NCBI GenBank assembly: GCA_025056865.1
Contig: JANWVO010000037.1
Span: 1 to 64,000 of the forward strand
Origin: Bryobacteraceae bacterium
GTDB lineage: Bacteria; Acidobacteriota; Terriglobia; Bryobacterales; Bryobacteraceae
Reading direction: 5' to 3'
DNA: 64,000 nucleotides
Below, piece by piece: positions 24,703 to 34,320 of this stretch. Numbering within the stretch: the stretch's first letter is position 1; the number at the start of each line of letters is the position of its first letter. The translations under genes and the position numbers were made by a program. The notes beneath the pieces were generated by a model that was given only the letters and a program-made list of their open reading frames with translations, was not told where the DNA came from and did not search any database.

Positions 24703-25329
24703 AACCGGCGCGCGTTTCTTGGCGCAGCTCCGATGCTTATCGCGGCGCAGGCGCAGAAGACCGCCACTCCGCCGCTGGCGGAGGAGATCGAAGCCTTCGG
24801 CCTGAAATGGCAGGTGATCTCGGCGGCGGACTGGCGCGTGGAGCCGGACGAGCTGCATCTGGTGACGGCGCGCCCGCAGCAGGCCAATCCCCGCCGGCCC
24901 ATCCAGTTTGCGCTGGCGCGCACCGAGCCGCTGGCCCGCTTCACCCTGGAGGTGGACGTGCGCCGCTCGTCGCCGAAGGGATCGCTGATCCTTGTCTACG
25001 CGTGGCAGAAGGACGGCTACTTCAACTACGTGCACCTTTCCGACGACGCCGCTTCGCAGGTGGAGGTTCACAACGGGGTCTTTCACTGTTTCGGCGGCGA
25101 CCGCGTGCGCATCAGCCCGCTGGAGGGGCCAGGATCGCTGCCGACGGCGGACTGGCATTCGGTGCGGATGCAGTATGACGCGGCCACCGGACAGGTGGAA
25201 GCGTGGGTCGACGGGAGGACCTCTCCGTCGCTGAAGGCCGTGGATCTCAGCCTGGGCGCGGGCCGCATCGGGCTGGGCAGCTTTTTCAATACGGCGTCGT
25301 TCCGGCGGTTCCGCCTGCGCCGCGGCTGA
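24700..25329 (+). CDS. Secreted concanavalin-like domain protein (DUF1080-like)
   Basis: 209 residues. The N-terminus MNRRAFLGAAPMLIAAQAQ looks like a short Tat or Sec signal. The body is a beta-rich laminin-G/concanavalin-like fold: FTLEVDVRRSSPKGSLILVY, YFNYVHLSDDAASQVEVHNG, WHSVRMQYDAATGQVEAWVD and a C-terminal GLGSFFNTASFRRFRLR. These resemble DUF1080 (3-keto-disaccharide hydrolase-like) domains seen in polysaccharide degraders. No catalytic residue can be named. TAAGAT ends six bases before the ATG, a leaderless pattern. Confidence 0.7.
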   Translation: MNRRAFLGAAPMLIAAQAQKTATPPLAEEIEAFGLKWQVISAADWRVEPDELHLVTARPQQANPRRPIQFALARTEPLARFTLEVDVRRSSPKGSLILVYAWQKDGYFNYVHLSDDAASQVEVHNGVFHCFGGDRVRISPLEGPGSLPTADWHSVRMQYDAATGQVEAWVDGRTSPSLKAVDLSLGAGRIGLGSFFNTASFRRFRLRRG

Positions 25330-25379
25330 AAGGGGGCGGTTGCACGGGCGGCTGCTATCCTGAAAGCAGGCACTCTGGC

Positions 25380-25976
25380 ATGTTCCTGAAAATTCTGGCT
25401 CATCCGGTTCTTGTGAACCTGAACTTCCATATGCCGATCGTCGTCGATCTGCGGCATCCGCTCATTCTGCTGACCGGCGAGAACGGCTGCGGCAAGTCGA
25501 CGCTGCTGCACTCGATTTATTACGCGATGCGCGGAGACCAGATCGACGGCTACATCTACCGCATCGAGAACAGGATCGAGACGCCGAAGGTGTTCCTTTT
25601 CGACGCTGAGCACCACAACCCGCGCATGCATCTGGAGCTGTTCGCCAACAATCCGCAGATGCAGGAGTTCATCCAGATGGCGTCGCACGGGCAGGTGATG
25701 CTGTCGCTGTTCCGCGAGACCTTCCCGGCGCTGCCAGAGGGCACGATGCTGCTGCTGGACGAGCCGGAGATGGCGCTTTCGGTCTCCAACCAGCGGCGCA
25801 TTCTGAAGATGCTTCTGGAGCTGGTCGACCAGAAGAAGTTCCGTATCATCTGCGCGACGCATTCGCAGGTGCTGATCGAGGCGCCGGAGACCTACGTCAT
25901 CAACCTCGACAACTACATCAACCGCAACGTGCCCGACATGACGATGGGCGTCGAAGGCTCGAGCACGATCCAGTAA
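25380..25976 (+). CDS. Small AAA/ABC-type ATPase
   Basis: 198 residues. Walker A GENGCGKST (about residues 37-45), Walker B TMLLLDEPEMALS, and a switch His in ICATHSQVLIEAPET. There is no ABC transporter signature in standard form, and the arrangement is that of the AAA_21/RecF-like single-domain ATPases. There is no partner permease, nuclease or defence gene beside it. The start at 25380 has AGCAGG upstream and an extended -10 TGCTATCCT at 25353-25361. Longer in-frame extensions upstream overlap the preceding gene and are rejected. Confidence 0.8.
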   Translation: MFLKILAHPVLVNLNFHMPIVVDLRHPLILLTGENGCGKSTLLHSIYYAMRGDQIDGYIYRIENRIETPKVFLFDAEHHNPRMHLELFANNPQMQEFIQMASHGQVMLSLFRETFPALPEGTMLLLDEPEMALSVSNQRRILKMLLELVDQKKFRIICATHSQVLIEAPETYVINLDNYINRNVPDMTMGVEGSSTIQ

Positions 25977-25998
25977 GGGCGGCGCCTGCCGGCAGGCC

Positions 25999-28485
25999 AT
26001 GAAGCGCGACACGCTCGTCGATTTCTTCGACTCGATCGTGCGGCAGCAGGGCGCGGCGCTTGCCTATGACGACGGCGTTCGCCCGCGTGCCTATACCTAC
26101 GGGCAGCTCGAAGCCGCCGCCCGCCGTTTTGCCGTGCGTCTGGCGGAGGCAGGCGTGGAGCGCGGCGACCGGGTGGTGCTGTGGAGCGAGAACCGCCCGG
26201 AATGGGTGGCGGCCTTCTGGGGCTGCGTGCTGCGGGGCGCAGCCGTGGTTCCGGTGGACGAGCGGCATTCGGAGGATTTCTTTGCGCGCGTGGTGCGGAT
26301 CACCGCGCCGAAGGTCATCCTGCTGGGCGAAGCCGTGCATCCGCGGGAGCTGCCGCCGCAGGCGGCGGCGTGGCGGCTGGAAGAGATGGACTGGCGCACG
26401 CCCGCGCCCGAAGCGCCGCCGGCGGAGATCGCCGCGTCCGACACCGTCCAGATCCTGTTCACTTCCGGCGCGACGGCGGATCCCAAAGGCGTGGTCATCA
26501 CGCACCGCAACATTCTCGCCAATATTGTTCCGGTAGAGCGGGAGATCCGGAAGTATCTCCATTACGCGAAGCCGTTCCACCCGATCCGCTTCCTCGACCT
26601 GCTGCCGCTGAGCCACATGTTCGGGCAGGCGATGGCGGCCTTCATCCCGCCGATTCTCGGCGGCACGGTGGTGTTCCTGCGCACGCAGGATCCGCGCGAG
26701 ATCGTGCGGCAGATCCGCACGCGCCGCATCAGCGTGATGGTCTCGGTGCCGCGGATCCTCGAGCTGCTCCGGGAGTACATTCTCGCGGTGGCTCCGGAGG
26801 CAGGCCAGCCTGCGCCGCCGGGCGAGAGGTTCTGGCGGCGGTGGTGGCGCTACCGGCGCGTGCATTCCCTGTTCGGCTGGAAGTTCTGGAGCTTCATCGT
26901 GGGCGGAGCGGCGCTCGACTCCGCGCTTGAAGAGTTCTGGGGCAATCTGGGCTTCGCGGTGATTCAGGGGTACGGGCTGACGGAAGCTGCACCGATCGTG
27001 ACGCTGAACCACCCGTTCCACGCGCGGCGCGGCTCGGTGGGCAAGCCGATTGCGGGCGTCGAGATCCGCATCGCGCCGGATGGCGAAGTGCTGGTGCGCG
27101 GCCCCAACATCACCTCGGGCTACTACAACGACCCGGAAGCGACCGCCGAGGCGTTCGAAGACGGCTGGCTGCACACGGGCGACATCGGCGAGCTGGATGC
27201 CGAGGGCCAGCTCTACATCCGGGGCCGCAAGAAGGAAATGATCGTCCTGCCCGACGGCCGCAACGTCTTCCCCGAGGACGTGGAGAAAGTGTTGCAGGCA
27301 ATCCGCGGCGTGCGCGAGGCCGCTGCCGTGGGCCTGCCCGGCGCGGGCGGCGAAAGCGTCCATGCCGTGCTGGTGCTCGAGGAAGGCGCCGATGCCGAGG
27401 CCATCGTGCGGCTGGCGAACACGCAGCTCGAAGAGCATCAGCGGATCCGCGGCTGGACCGTGTGGCCAGAGCCGGAGCTGCCCCGCACCGAGGGCACGCG
27501 GAAGCTGAAACGGAGGCTCATCCGGCAGCGGATGGCGGGCGGCGCGCCGCAGGCTGGGCCTCGGGCGGCGGAAGATCCGGTGGCGGCCATCCTGGCCCGC
27601 TACGCCGGCGGGCGGCAGGTGAGGCCGGAGACGACGCTCGACGAGCTGGGGCTTTCCTCGCTGGACCGCATCGAGCTGATGGTTGCGCTGGAGCAGCAAC
27701 TGGGGCGGACACTGGACGAGGCGGCCTTTGCAAGCGCGCGCACGGTGGCGGATCTGAAGCAGATGGAAAAGGCTCCGCCGGCTCCGCCCGCCGAGCCGTT
27801 CGAGTTTCCGCGCTGGAACCGCAGCCGGTGGGCGCACTGGCACCGCGTGTTCCACCTGAACGCCTGGGTGCTGTGGCTGGCGCGGATCTTTGCGTGGGTG
27901 CGCGTGGAAGGCCGCGAGAATCTGGAGGGGCTGGAGCCGCCGGTGCTGTTCGCCTCCAACCACCAGGGCTATTTCGACACCCCGATTCTGTTCATCGCCA
28001 TGCCGTGGAAGTGGCGGCACCGGCTGGCGCCGGCGATGCGCAAGGAGTTCTTTGACGCCCACTTCCACCCGGAGCGGTTCCCCTGGTGGAAGCGGCTGAC
28101 CAATTCGCTGAACTACTACCTGGCCTGCCTCCTCTTCAACGCCGTGCCGATTCCGCAGCGCGAAGCGGGCGCACGCGAGGCGCTGCGGTATCTGGGGGAA
28201 CTCGCGGCCGAGGGCTGGTGCCCGCTCATCTTTCCGGAAGGAAAGCACAGCCGCGACGAGACGATCCTGCCTTTCCTCCCAGGCATCGGCATGATGGCGG
28301 CGCGGCTGCGCATCCCCGTGGTGCCGGTGCGGATCCGCGGATCGAACCGCGTGCTGCATCCGGACTGGCGGTTCCCGCGGCCGGGCATCGTGCGCGTGAA
28401 GATCGGCAGGCCGGTGCGGCTGGAAGGCGAGGATCACGCCGCGCTGGCGCGTCGGCTGGAGGAGATCATCCGGTCGATGGAGTAA
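25999..28485 (+). CDS. Three-domain fusion: AMP-dependent acyl ligase, acyl carrier domain and PlsC acyltransferase
   Basis: 828 residues. Residues 1-520 form an acyl-CoA/acyl-ACP synthetase of the ANL superfamily: LFTSGATADPKGVV, GYGLTEAAPIV, WLHTGDIGELDAEG and RKKEMIVLPDGRNVFPEDVE. A carrier domain follows, with the phosphopantetheine Ser554 in LGLSSLDRIEL. The last 250 residues are a lysophospholipid acyltransferase with SNHQGYFD (His655, Asp660) and FPEGKHSRDE. This probably activates free fatty acids, holds them on its own carrier and transfers them to lysophospholipid. E. coli Aas has ligase and acyltransferase in the opposite order without a carrier. The downstream TPR gene begins one base after the stop. 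Confidence 0.88.
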   Translation: MKRDTLVDFFDSIVRQQGAALAYDDGVRPRAYTYGQLEAAARRFAVRLAEAGVERGDRVVLWSENRPEWVAAFWGCVLRGAAVVPVDERHSEDFFARVVRITAPKVILLGEAVHPRELPPQAAAWRLEEMDWRTPAPEAPPAEIAASDTVQILFTSGATADPKGVVITHRNILANIVPVEREIRKYLHYAKPFHPIRFLDLLPLSHMFGQAMAAFIPPILGGTVVFLRTQDPREIVRQIRTRRISVMVSVPRILELLREYILAVAPEAGQPAPPGERFWRRWWRYRRVHSLFGWKFWSFIVGGAALDSALEEFWGNLGFAVIQGYGLTEAAPIVTLNHPFHARRGSVGKPIAGVEIRIAPDGEVLVRGPNITSGYYNDPEATAEAFEDGWLHTGDIGELDAEGQLYIRGRKKEMIVLPDGRNVFPEDVEKVLQAIRGVREAAAVGLPGAGGESVHAVLVLEEGADAEAIVRLANTQLEEHQRIRGWTVWPEPELPRTEGTRKLKRRLIRQRMAGGAPQAGPRAAEDPVAAILARYAGGRQVRPETTLDELGLSSLDRIELMVALEQQLGRTLDEAAFASARTVADLKQMEKAPPAPPAEPFEFPRWNRSRWAHWHRVFHLNAWVLWLARIFAWVRVEGRENLEGLEPPVLFASNHQGYFDTPILFIAMPWKWRHRLAPAMRKEFFDAHFHPERFPWWKRLTNSLNYYLACLLFNAVPIPQREAGAREALRYLGELAAEGWCPLIFPEGKHSRDETILPFLPGIGMMAARLRIPVVPVRIRGSNRVLHPDWRFPRPGIVRVKIGRPVRLEGEDHAALARRLEEIIRSME

Positions 28486-28486
28486 G

Positions 28487-30133
28487 ATGCGCGCGAGGAG
28501 GGAGCGCCTGTTTCGCCTTGCCGCCATCGCGGTCGCGTCCTCGCTCTGCCTCGCTCTGGCGCAGGGCCAGGGCAGCGGGCGAGCAGCGCAGGCCGCCTAT
28601 GAGCGCGGCGTGCGGCTGGAACAGGAAGGCCGGCTGGAACAGGCCCTGGCCGCTTATGCGGAAGTCCTCCACCACAACCCGAAATCTTCGGCGGCGCGGC
28701 GGCGGCGCGCGGGCCTGCTGCTCCGGCTGGGGAGGCTGGAGGAGGCCGCGGCGGAACTGGAAGGCGTCTTTGCGCTGAACCGCTCCGACCCTGAAGGATG
28801 GCGGCTGCGGGGAGAGCTGCAACTGGCGCGCGGCGACGCGGCGGCGGCGCTGCAAGCCTTCGAACAGTGCCTCGCCATGCAGCACGAAACCTCGGCCGTG
28901 CAGCGGGGCCGCGGCGCGGCGCTGGACCGCCTGGGCCGTCCCGAGGAGGCGCTGGAGGCATTCGGGCGCGCCATCCGGCTCCGGCTGGATGATCCCCTCT
29001 CCTGGTTCGAGCGCGGCAGGGTGCTGGCTTCGCTCAAGCGATTCCACGATGCGATCGAGGATTTCGACCGCGCGCTGGCGCTGGATCCCAGGTTCGCCGA
29101 CGCGCTGTATGAGCGCGCCCATGCGCATGCGCAGGCGGGCCGGTACGAGCGCGCGGAGAGCGACTTCTCGGCCGCCCTCGCTGCGGCGCCCACAGGGTGG
29201 CCCGCCCGCGCCGATGCGCTGATGTACCGCGGCGCCGCGCGCGAGGCGCAGGGGCGCCACGAGGAAGCGTTGCAGGATTACACGGCCGCGCTGGAGCTGC
29301 GCCCGGATTCGGTGCGCATCCTGCTCGTGCGCGGAGATCTGCTGGCCCGCCTCGGGCGTCATGAAGAGGCGCTGGCCGACCGGCACCGGGCCGTCGAGCT
29401 GGATCCGCGCAACCCGGCGGCGCTGGTGGCCCGCGGTGGGAGCCTGCACGCCCTCGGCATGCACGAGCTCGGTCTTCAGGACCGGACGCGCGCCATCGAG
29501 ATGGCGCCCGACAACGCGCTCGGCTGGCATGCCCGCGGCGCCGCTTTATTCCTGCTGGGCCGGTATGAGGAAGCGCTGGCGGATCTGGAACGCGCGATGA
29601 AGCTGGCTCCGGAGGACGCGGAGCTGCGTTCGCTGGCAGAGCGGGCGCGGGCCGGGGCGCAGTCGCGGAGCCGTCCCGGCAGCGCGGAAGCTGCCTCATC
29701 CGGCCCTGCCGCCCGGCTGGAAGACTCGCCGCAGGCTCAACCCGCCGGCATCCCCGGGAGCTCCCGGCAGCCAGGCGATCCTGTTGCGTCCGCCCCGGGG
29801 ACGGCATCCCCGACGGCTCCTGCCGCTCCGGCCGACGCGCGCAGCGCCGCCGCCTGCCATGCCGAAGGCCGCCGCCTGATCCAGCGGGAACAGTTCGAAG
29901 CCGCACTCGAGCCGCTCACCTGTGCGGTCGCCGCAGACCCGGCCCTCGCGCAGGCGTGGAACGCGCGCGGCTACGCGCTGATGCGGCTGGGGCGCTATCG
30001 CGAGGCGATTGCCGACTTCGACCGCGCGCTGGCGCTCGATCCGGGCTACGACAACGCGCGCCGCAACCGCGAGGCGGCGTTGCGAAAAATGAAGCAGGGC
30101 GGCGCTGCCAACCGGCCCCGCGCCAGAGGCTGA
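28487..30133 (+). CDS. Exported tetratricopeptide repeat protein
   Basis: 548 residues with a signal peptide (AAIAVASSLCLALAQGQG). About nine TPR units fill residues 30-390, for example AAYERGVRLEQEGRLEQALA and ALYERAHAHAQAGRYERAES. A Pro/Ala/Ser-rich spacer (about 385-455) follows, then two more TPRs including AWNARGYALMRLGRYREAIA. It is probably a periplasmic scaffold; partner unknown. It starts one base after the acyl ligase fusion stop and is therefore in the same operon. Confidence 0.85.
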   Translation: MRARRERLFRLAAIAVASSLCLALAQGQGSGRAAQAAYERGVRLEQEGRLEQALAAYAEVLHHNPKSSAARRRRAGLLLRLGRLEEAAAELEGVFALNRSDPEGWRLRGELQLARGDAAAALQAFEQCLAMQHETSAVQRGRGAALDRLGRPEEALEAFGRAIRLRLDDPLSWFERGRVLASLKRFHDAIEDFDRALALDPRFADALYERAHAHAQAGRYERAESDFSAALAAAPTGWPARADALMYRGAAREAQGRHEEALQDYTAALELRPDSVRILLVRGDLLARLGRHEEALADRHRAVELDPRNPAALVARGGSLHALGMHELGLQDRTRAIEMAPDNALGWHARGAALFLLGRYEEALADLERAMKLAPEDAELRSLAERARAGAQSRSRPGSAEAASSGPAARLEDSPQAQPAGIPGSSRQPGDPVASAPGTASPTAPAAPADARSAAACHAEGRRLIQREQFEAALEPLTCAVAADPALAQAWNARGYALMRLGRYREAIADFDRALALDPGYDNARRNREAALRKMKQGGAANRPRARG

Positions 30134-30299
30134 TGGCCAGCATCGCGCCTCCCTTCCCGCATCCCTCCGACCTTGCCGGATGGCGGCGTGCCGGTGCGGG
30201 GGGGCGGGGCGTGCCGCTTTTCATCGCGGCCGCCGCAAGCCACCTGTCAGCGCCGCTACGGTGGAAGCCCGGCTGGCCGGCGGCAAGGGATGGAGTGGG

Positions 30300-31217
30300 A
30301 TGATCCAGAACGGCCTGGAAGACACCCTGCCTCAGGCGAACGGCCCCTCCGCGGAGGGAAACGAGTCGGGGCCCGAGGAGGCAGCCGCCCTGCGCTCCCG
30401 CGGATCTGCGGGCGGCCCCGGGACGCTGGTCATCCGGCCCGGGGCGATTGGCGACGCGATTGTCAGCCTTCCGGCGGTCGAGCGGCTGCGGCCCGCCGAG
30501 ATCTGGTGCCCGGAGCAGAACATTCCGCTGTTCGAGCACATCGCGCCGGCGCGCTCGCTGGTGGCCGAAGGCCTGGACTCGTTGCAGATTCCGCAGCGCA
30601 CGCTCGAACGCCTGGCCCGCTTCGGCCGCATCGTCTCCTGGTACGGCGCCCAGAGGGATGATTTCCGCGCGCAGGTGCGCGGGCTTCCCTTCGAATTCCA
30701 CCGTGCCATTCCGCCCGAGGGCTGCCCCGTTCATGCGGTCGACTACTATCTGGAGCAGGTGGGCGCGCCTCCGGGCGCCAAGCCGCGTCTGCCTTTCCGC
30801 GCTCCTTCGGCAGGCTATGCTGTCATCCATCCGTTCTCCGGCAGCCCGCGGAAGAACTGGCCGCTCGAGCGCTTCCGCGCTGTGGCGCAGAAGCTGGACG
30901 GGCGGCTGCCGGTTTTCTGGTGCGCCGGTCCGGAGGAGGAGCTGCCGGATGCCGTGCGATTCGCAGACCTGCGCGGGCTGGCCCGGTGGCTTGCGGCCGC
31001 GGCGGTCTACATCGGCAATGACTCCGGCATCAGCCATCTCGCTGCCGCCTGCGGCGTGCCGGTGATTGCGCTATTCGGACCCACCGATCCGCGGGTATGG
31101 GCGCCGCGGGGCCGGGTCTGCGTCCTGCCCTTTGAAGCGCCGCCGGAGGATGTGGCCGAAGCGGCGCTGGGCTTCGCCCGCCCGGGCCACTGGACGGCGG
31201 GCCCGCCTGCGCCCTAG
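30300..31217 (+). CDS. Glycosyltransferase family 9 (heptosyltransferase-like)
   Basis: About 305 residues. The GT9 landmarks are LVIRPGAIGDAIVSLPAVE near the N-terminus, HPFSGSPRKNWPLERFRAV, and GNDSGISHLAAACGVPVIAL with LFGPTDPRVWAP. The family adds ADP-heptose or related sugars to lipopolysaccharide core or other glycans. This copy is short. The start at 30300 is preceded by GGAG; the first 40 residues are Gly/Pro/Ser-rich and a later start is possible. A membrane glycosyltransferase gene follows, suggesting an envelope-glycan pair. Confidence 0.82.
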   Translation: MIQNGLEDTLPQANGPSAEGNESGPEEAAALRSRGSAGGPGTLVIRPGAIGDAIVSLPAVERLRPAEIWCPEQNIPLFEHIAPARSLVAEGLDSLQIPQRTLERLARFGRIVSWYGAQRDDFRAQVRGLPFEFHRAIPPEGCPVHAVDYYLEQVGAPPGAKPRLPFRAPSAGYAVIHPFSGSPRKNWPLERFRAVAQKLDGRLPVFWCAGPEEELPDAVRFADLRGLARWLAAAAVYIGNDSGISHLAAACGVPVIALFGPTDPRVWAPRGRVCVLPFEAPPEDVAEAALGFARPGHWTAGPPAP

Positions 31218-31245
31218 ACTGGCCTTGGCGCCCGGCGCTGCTGTG

Positions 31246-33057
31246 ATGAAGACCGTGCTCCGCGACCTCTGTGTGCTGGTGCTGTTCGTGGCCGCCGTCC
31301 GCGCGCCCTTTTTTCATCACCCCCTTCAGGGCGACGACATTTACTACCTGAAGGGCGCCGAGCATGCCCGTCAGGATCCGCTGCATCCGCATCAGGCCCG
31401 CTATGTGTTCCATGGGCGGCTCGTGTCGATGCTCGGGCATCCGCACCCGCCGCTGAACGCCTTCTTTCTGGGCCTGTTGCCGGACTCGCTGCCGGTGCAG
31501 CGGCTCTGGTACGGCACGCTGATGCTGGCCGCGGTGCTGTCCTGCTATGCGCTGGCGCGGCGCTTTACGCAGCGGCCGCTGGCGGCCGCGCTGCTGTTCG
31601 CTTCGACGCCCGTGCTGTGGGTGTCTTCGAATACATTCGACTCGGACGTGCTCTTCGTGGCCTGCCTGCTGGCGGGCATGGCCCTGTTCGTCCACGGGCA
31701 CGAATGGCTGGCCGCCGTTCCGCTGTTCCTGGCCGGGCTGGCGGCCTATCAGGCCGTGGTGTTCATCCCGGTCCTCTGGCTGCTGGGCCGCGGGCGGGTG
31801 GCAGCGCTGGCGCCGGCTGCCGCCGTGGCCGCGTATCAGGTGTCCGAGCGGCTCTCGGCGGGCGTCTGGCCGGTGCTGATGAGCGCGCAGTATTTCAGCG
31901 ACTACGGCCTGCAACGGCTCTCCAACAAGCTGGCAAGCGCCGCTGCGCTGACCGCCCACCTGGCGTGGCTGACCGGCCCGGTGGCCGAGTGGCAGCTCGG
32001 ATGGCCGCTGCTGGCAGGACTGCCGGCGGCGTGGCTCGACCCGCACCCGCTGTTCTGGGTTTCATTCGCGGTGGGCGTGCTGATCCTGTGGCGCGTCGGC
32101 GGGTGGCTGGGCTGGTGGGTGCGGATTTTCTTTGCCGCGTCGCTCCTGCTGTTCTTCGCTGGCGCGGCCCGCTACCTGCTGCCTGTGGCGGCGCCGCTGG
32201 CCATTCTGGCGGCGGAGCGGCTCGGGCGGCGCCGCCTGGCCGCGGCCGTGGCGGCGCAGGCGGCGCTGGCGTTCGCGCTTGCCTGGGCGGCGATGCATCA
32301 CTGGCAGGGCTACAGGGAAATCGCCGGGAAGATCGAAACCGCTCCGAAGACCTACGTGGCGGGGGAATGGAGCCTCCGCTACTACCTGGAGCGGCGCGGC
32401 GCCGTGCCGGTGATGGCGGGCCAGCGCATCGGCCCGCCCGCCGTCATCGTGCGCAGCGAACTCGGCTTTCCCGTGCATTACTCCGTGGGCGGGCGCGCCG
32501 AGACGGTGGCCACGCATGAGATCCGGCCCGCGCTGCCGCTCCAGCTCATGGGGCTGGAAGCCAAGTCCGCGTGGATGACCTGCGCCTTTGGCCTGCGCCC
32601 CTTCGATATCACGCGCGCGCCGCTGGACCGCGTCACCGTGACCCGCGTGGCGGAGGCGCCGATCGAGCGGACGGAGCTGCCGATGAACGCTCCGGACGCC
32701 GAGCTTTATATCGTCAGCGGGATTCACGGCCTCGAAGACGGCCGCTACCGGTGGATGGCGCAGCGCGCCGAGCTGGTTCTGAAGCCCGCGCCCGGCGTGC
32801 TGGCCATCACGCTGTTTCTGCCCGATGCCTCGCCGGCGCGCCGTCTGGCGGTGGCAGCGAACGGCTCGCGCATCGGCGATTTCTTTTTGCAACCCGGCCT
32901 CCAAACCGTGAGAACGTCCTCGCTGCCTCAGGCTGGGGACCGCCTCGACATTGTTCTCGAGGCGGACCGCGCGTTCACGCCGGCCGGCGACGCGCGGACG
33001 CTGAGCCTCATCCTCGAGTCGGTGCGGATTGAACCGCCCGCATCGGCAAGGCCCTGA
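31246..33057 (+). CDS. GT39/ArnT-like membrane glycosyltransferase
   Basis: 603 residues. About ten membrane segments fill the first 370 residues. The early loop PFFHHPLQGDDIYYLKGAEH carries an acidic pair in the position of the catalytic Asp of dolichol/undecaprenyl phosphate-dependent GT-C enzymes. PVLWVSSNTFDSDVLFVACL also fits. The C-terminal 230 residues are a soluble domain. It likely transfers a sugar from a lipid carrier outside the membrane; donor and acceptor unknown. The ATG at 31246 follows GTG by one codon without a clear Shine-Dalgarno. It is 28 bases after the GT9 gene. Confidence 0.75.
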   Translation: MKTVLRDLCVLVLFVAAVRAPFFHHPLQGDDIYYLKGAEHARQDPLHPHQARYVFHGRLVSMLGHPHPPLNAFFLGLLPDSLPVQRLWYGTLMLAAVLSCYALARRFTQRPLAAALLFASTPVLWVSSNTFDSDVLFVACLLAGMALFVHGHEWLAAVPLFLAGLAAYQAVVFIPVLWLLGRGRVAALAPAAAVAAYQVSERLSAGVWPVLMSAQYFSDYGLQRLSNKLASAAALTAHLAWLTGPVAEWQLGWPLLAGLPAAWLDPHPLFWVSFAVGVLILWRVGGWLGWWVRIFFAASLLLFFAGAARYLLPVAAPLAILAAERLGRRRLAAAVAAQAALAFALAWAAMHHWQGYREIAGKIETAPKTYVAGEWSLRYYLERRGAVPVMAGQRIGPPAVIVRSELGFPVHYSVGGRAETVATHEIRPALPLQLMGLEAKSAWMTCAFGLRPFDITRAPLDRVTVTRVAEAPIERTELPMNAPDAELYIVSGIHGLEDGRYRWMAQRAELVLKPAPGVLAITLFLPDASPARRLAVAANGSRIGDFFLQPGLQTVRTSSLPQAGDRLDIVLEADRAFTPAGDARTLSLILESVRIEPPASARP

Positions 33058-33229
33058 GCGGCAGCGCCTTCCACGGTTCGCCTGCAATTGACGGATCCGG
33101 CGAACTGGCGGAATCCCCTAAAGTGTTTCGCTGATTGTTCCGAATGTGAAGTGGTACGCAAGATGGGGTTGAAACCTCCGCGCGTACGGCCGAGGCTCGA
33201 GTGCGACCTGAAACATGGAGAACCGGACC

Positions 33230-34291
33230 ATGGCGGATGCGGCGTGGGTGAAGCCCCAGGTCGCGTTGGCAGAAGCGATCACTGCGGCCAAGCTGGGACA
33301 GCTTGCGCTGGCGCGCCGGCTGCTGGCGGAGCTCGTCGAGCGGGATCCGAACAATGAGAACGCCTGGCTGTGGATTGCGGCCCTCAGCGAGGACAAGCAG
33401 CAGGCGATGGCGGCGCTTGACCGGGTGCTCCAGATCAATCCGAACAACCAGCAGGCGATGAACGCGCTGGCACTGGCGCGCCTTCAGGAAAGCGGCCTGC
33501 GCTATGCGCGCAAGCCGGCGGCCAGGGCGGCGGAAGGCAACGGCCACCAGCCGGCGGCGGCGCCCCCGCATCCGGCGGCTCAGGCATCGCCGGCCATCTC
33601 CTGGACCTGTCCGGTCTGTTCCGCATCCTGTCCCCGGGCCGAAAGGCGATGCCCGCGCTGCGGCGTGCTGGCGGTGCTGGCCTCGCCGGAGGAATACGCC
33701 CAGAACAAAGGCGTCAACGAAGATTCGGTTCACGAGGCGATGCAGCGCGTGCAGCTCCGCCTTGGCCGGCAGGAGAGCTTCGCCGACCGGTTGCTGCTGG
33801 CGCTTTGCCTGCTGAACCTGAACCGCTCGGCCGAGGCGGTGCCCCACCTGAAGAAGGCGCTGGAGTTGCAGCCCGGGCATGCGGGCGTGCAGCGGCTGCT
33901 CGAAAGCCTGCGTTCGCGGCGCCTGATCCTCGCCGTGGACGACAGCCTCACCGTCCGGAAGATCGTCTCGATCACCCTGGAGCGGCTCGGCTACCGGGTG
34001 ATGACCGCCGCCGACGGCATGCAGGCCCTGGCGCGGCTGAGCGAAGAGACGCCGGATCTTGTCCTGCTCGACATCACCATGCCGCGCATGGACGGCTACC
34101 AGGTCTGCAAGGTGATCAAGCAGGCGCCGCTGACGAAGTCGATTCCGGTGGTCATGCTCAGCGGCAAGGACGGGTTCTTCGACAAGGTGAAAGGGCGCCT
34201 GGCCGGCGCCACCGACTACATCACGAAACCATTCCGGGAGGCCACTCTGGCCGAGGTTGTGGAGAAATACGTTTCCGCCCGGACCAGCTAG
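33230..34291 (+). CDS. TPR / zinc-ribbon / receiver fusion, PilG-like
   Basis: 353 residues from the ATG at 33230, which has GGAG nine bases upstream; an ATG at 33215 is possible but lacks one. N-terminal TPR (LGQLALARRLLAELVERDPN and ALDRVLQINPNNQQAMNAL), Pro/Ala linker, a zinc ribbon with four cysteines (CPVCSASC and CPRCG), a second TPR-like helix pair, then a CheY-type receiver with Asp281 in LLDITMPRMDG and Lys in YITKPF. The receiver resembles PilG, the output regulator of the Pil-Chp system for type IV pili. It is first gene of a five-gene chemosensory operon. Confidence 0.85.
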   Translation: MADAAWVKPQVALAEAITAAKLGQLALARRLLAELVERDPNNENAWLWIAALSEDKQQAMAALDRVLQINPNNQQAMNALALARLQESGLRYARKPAARAAEGNGHQPAAAPPHPAAQASPAISWTCPVCSASCPRAERRCPRCGVLAVLASPEEYAQNKGVNEDSVHEAMQRVQLRLGRQESFADRLLLALCLLNLNRSAEAVPHLKKALELQPGHAGVQRLLESLRSRRLILAVDDSLTVRKIVSITLERLGYRVMTAADGMQALARLSEETPDLVLLDITMPRMDGYQVCKVIKQAPLTKSIPVVMLSGKDGFFDKVKGRLAGATDYITKPFREATLAEVVEKYVSARTS

Positions 34292-34320
34292 CCGGGCGGC
34301 GTGGAGAGGTTGAAGCAAAG

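Noticed and set aside
25918-28527. 869-codon minus frame opposite the acyl ligase fusion
   Set aside because: High-GC antisense shadow. The plus strand carries all recognised motifs.
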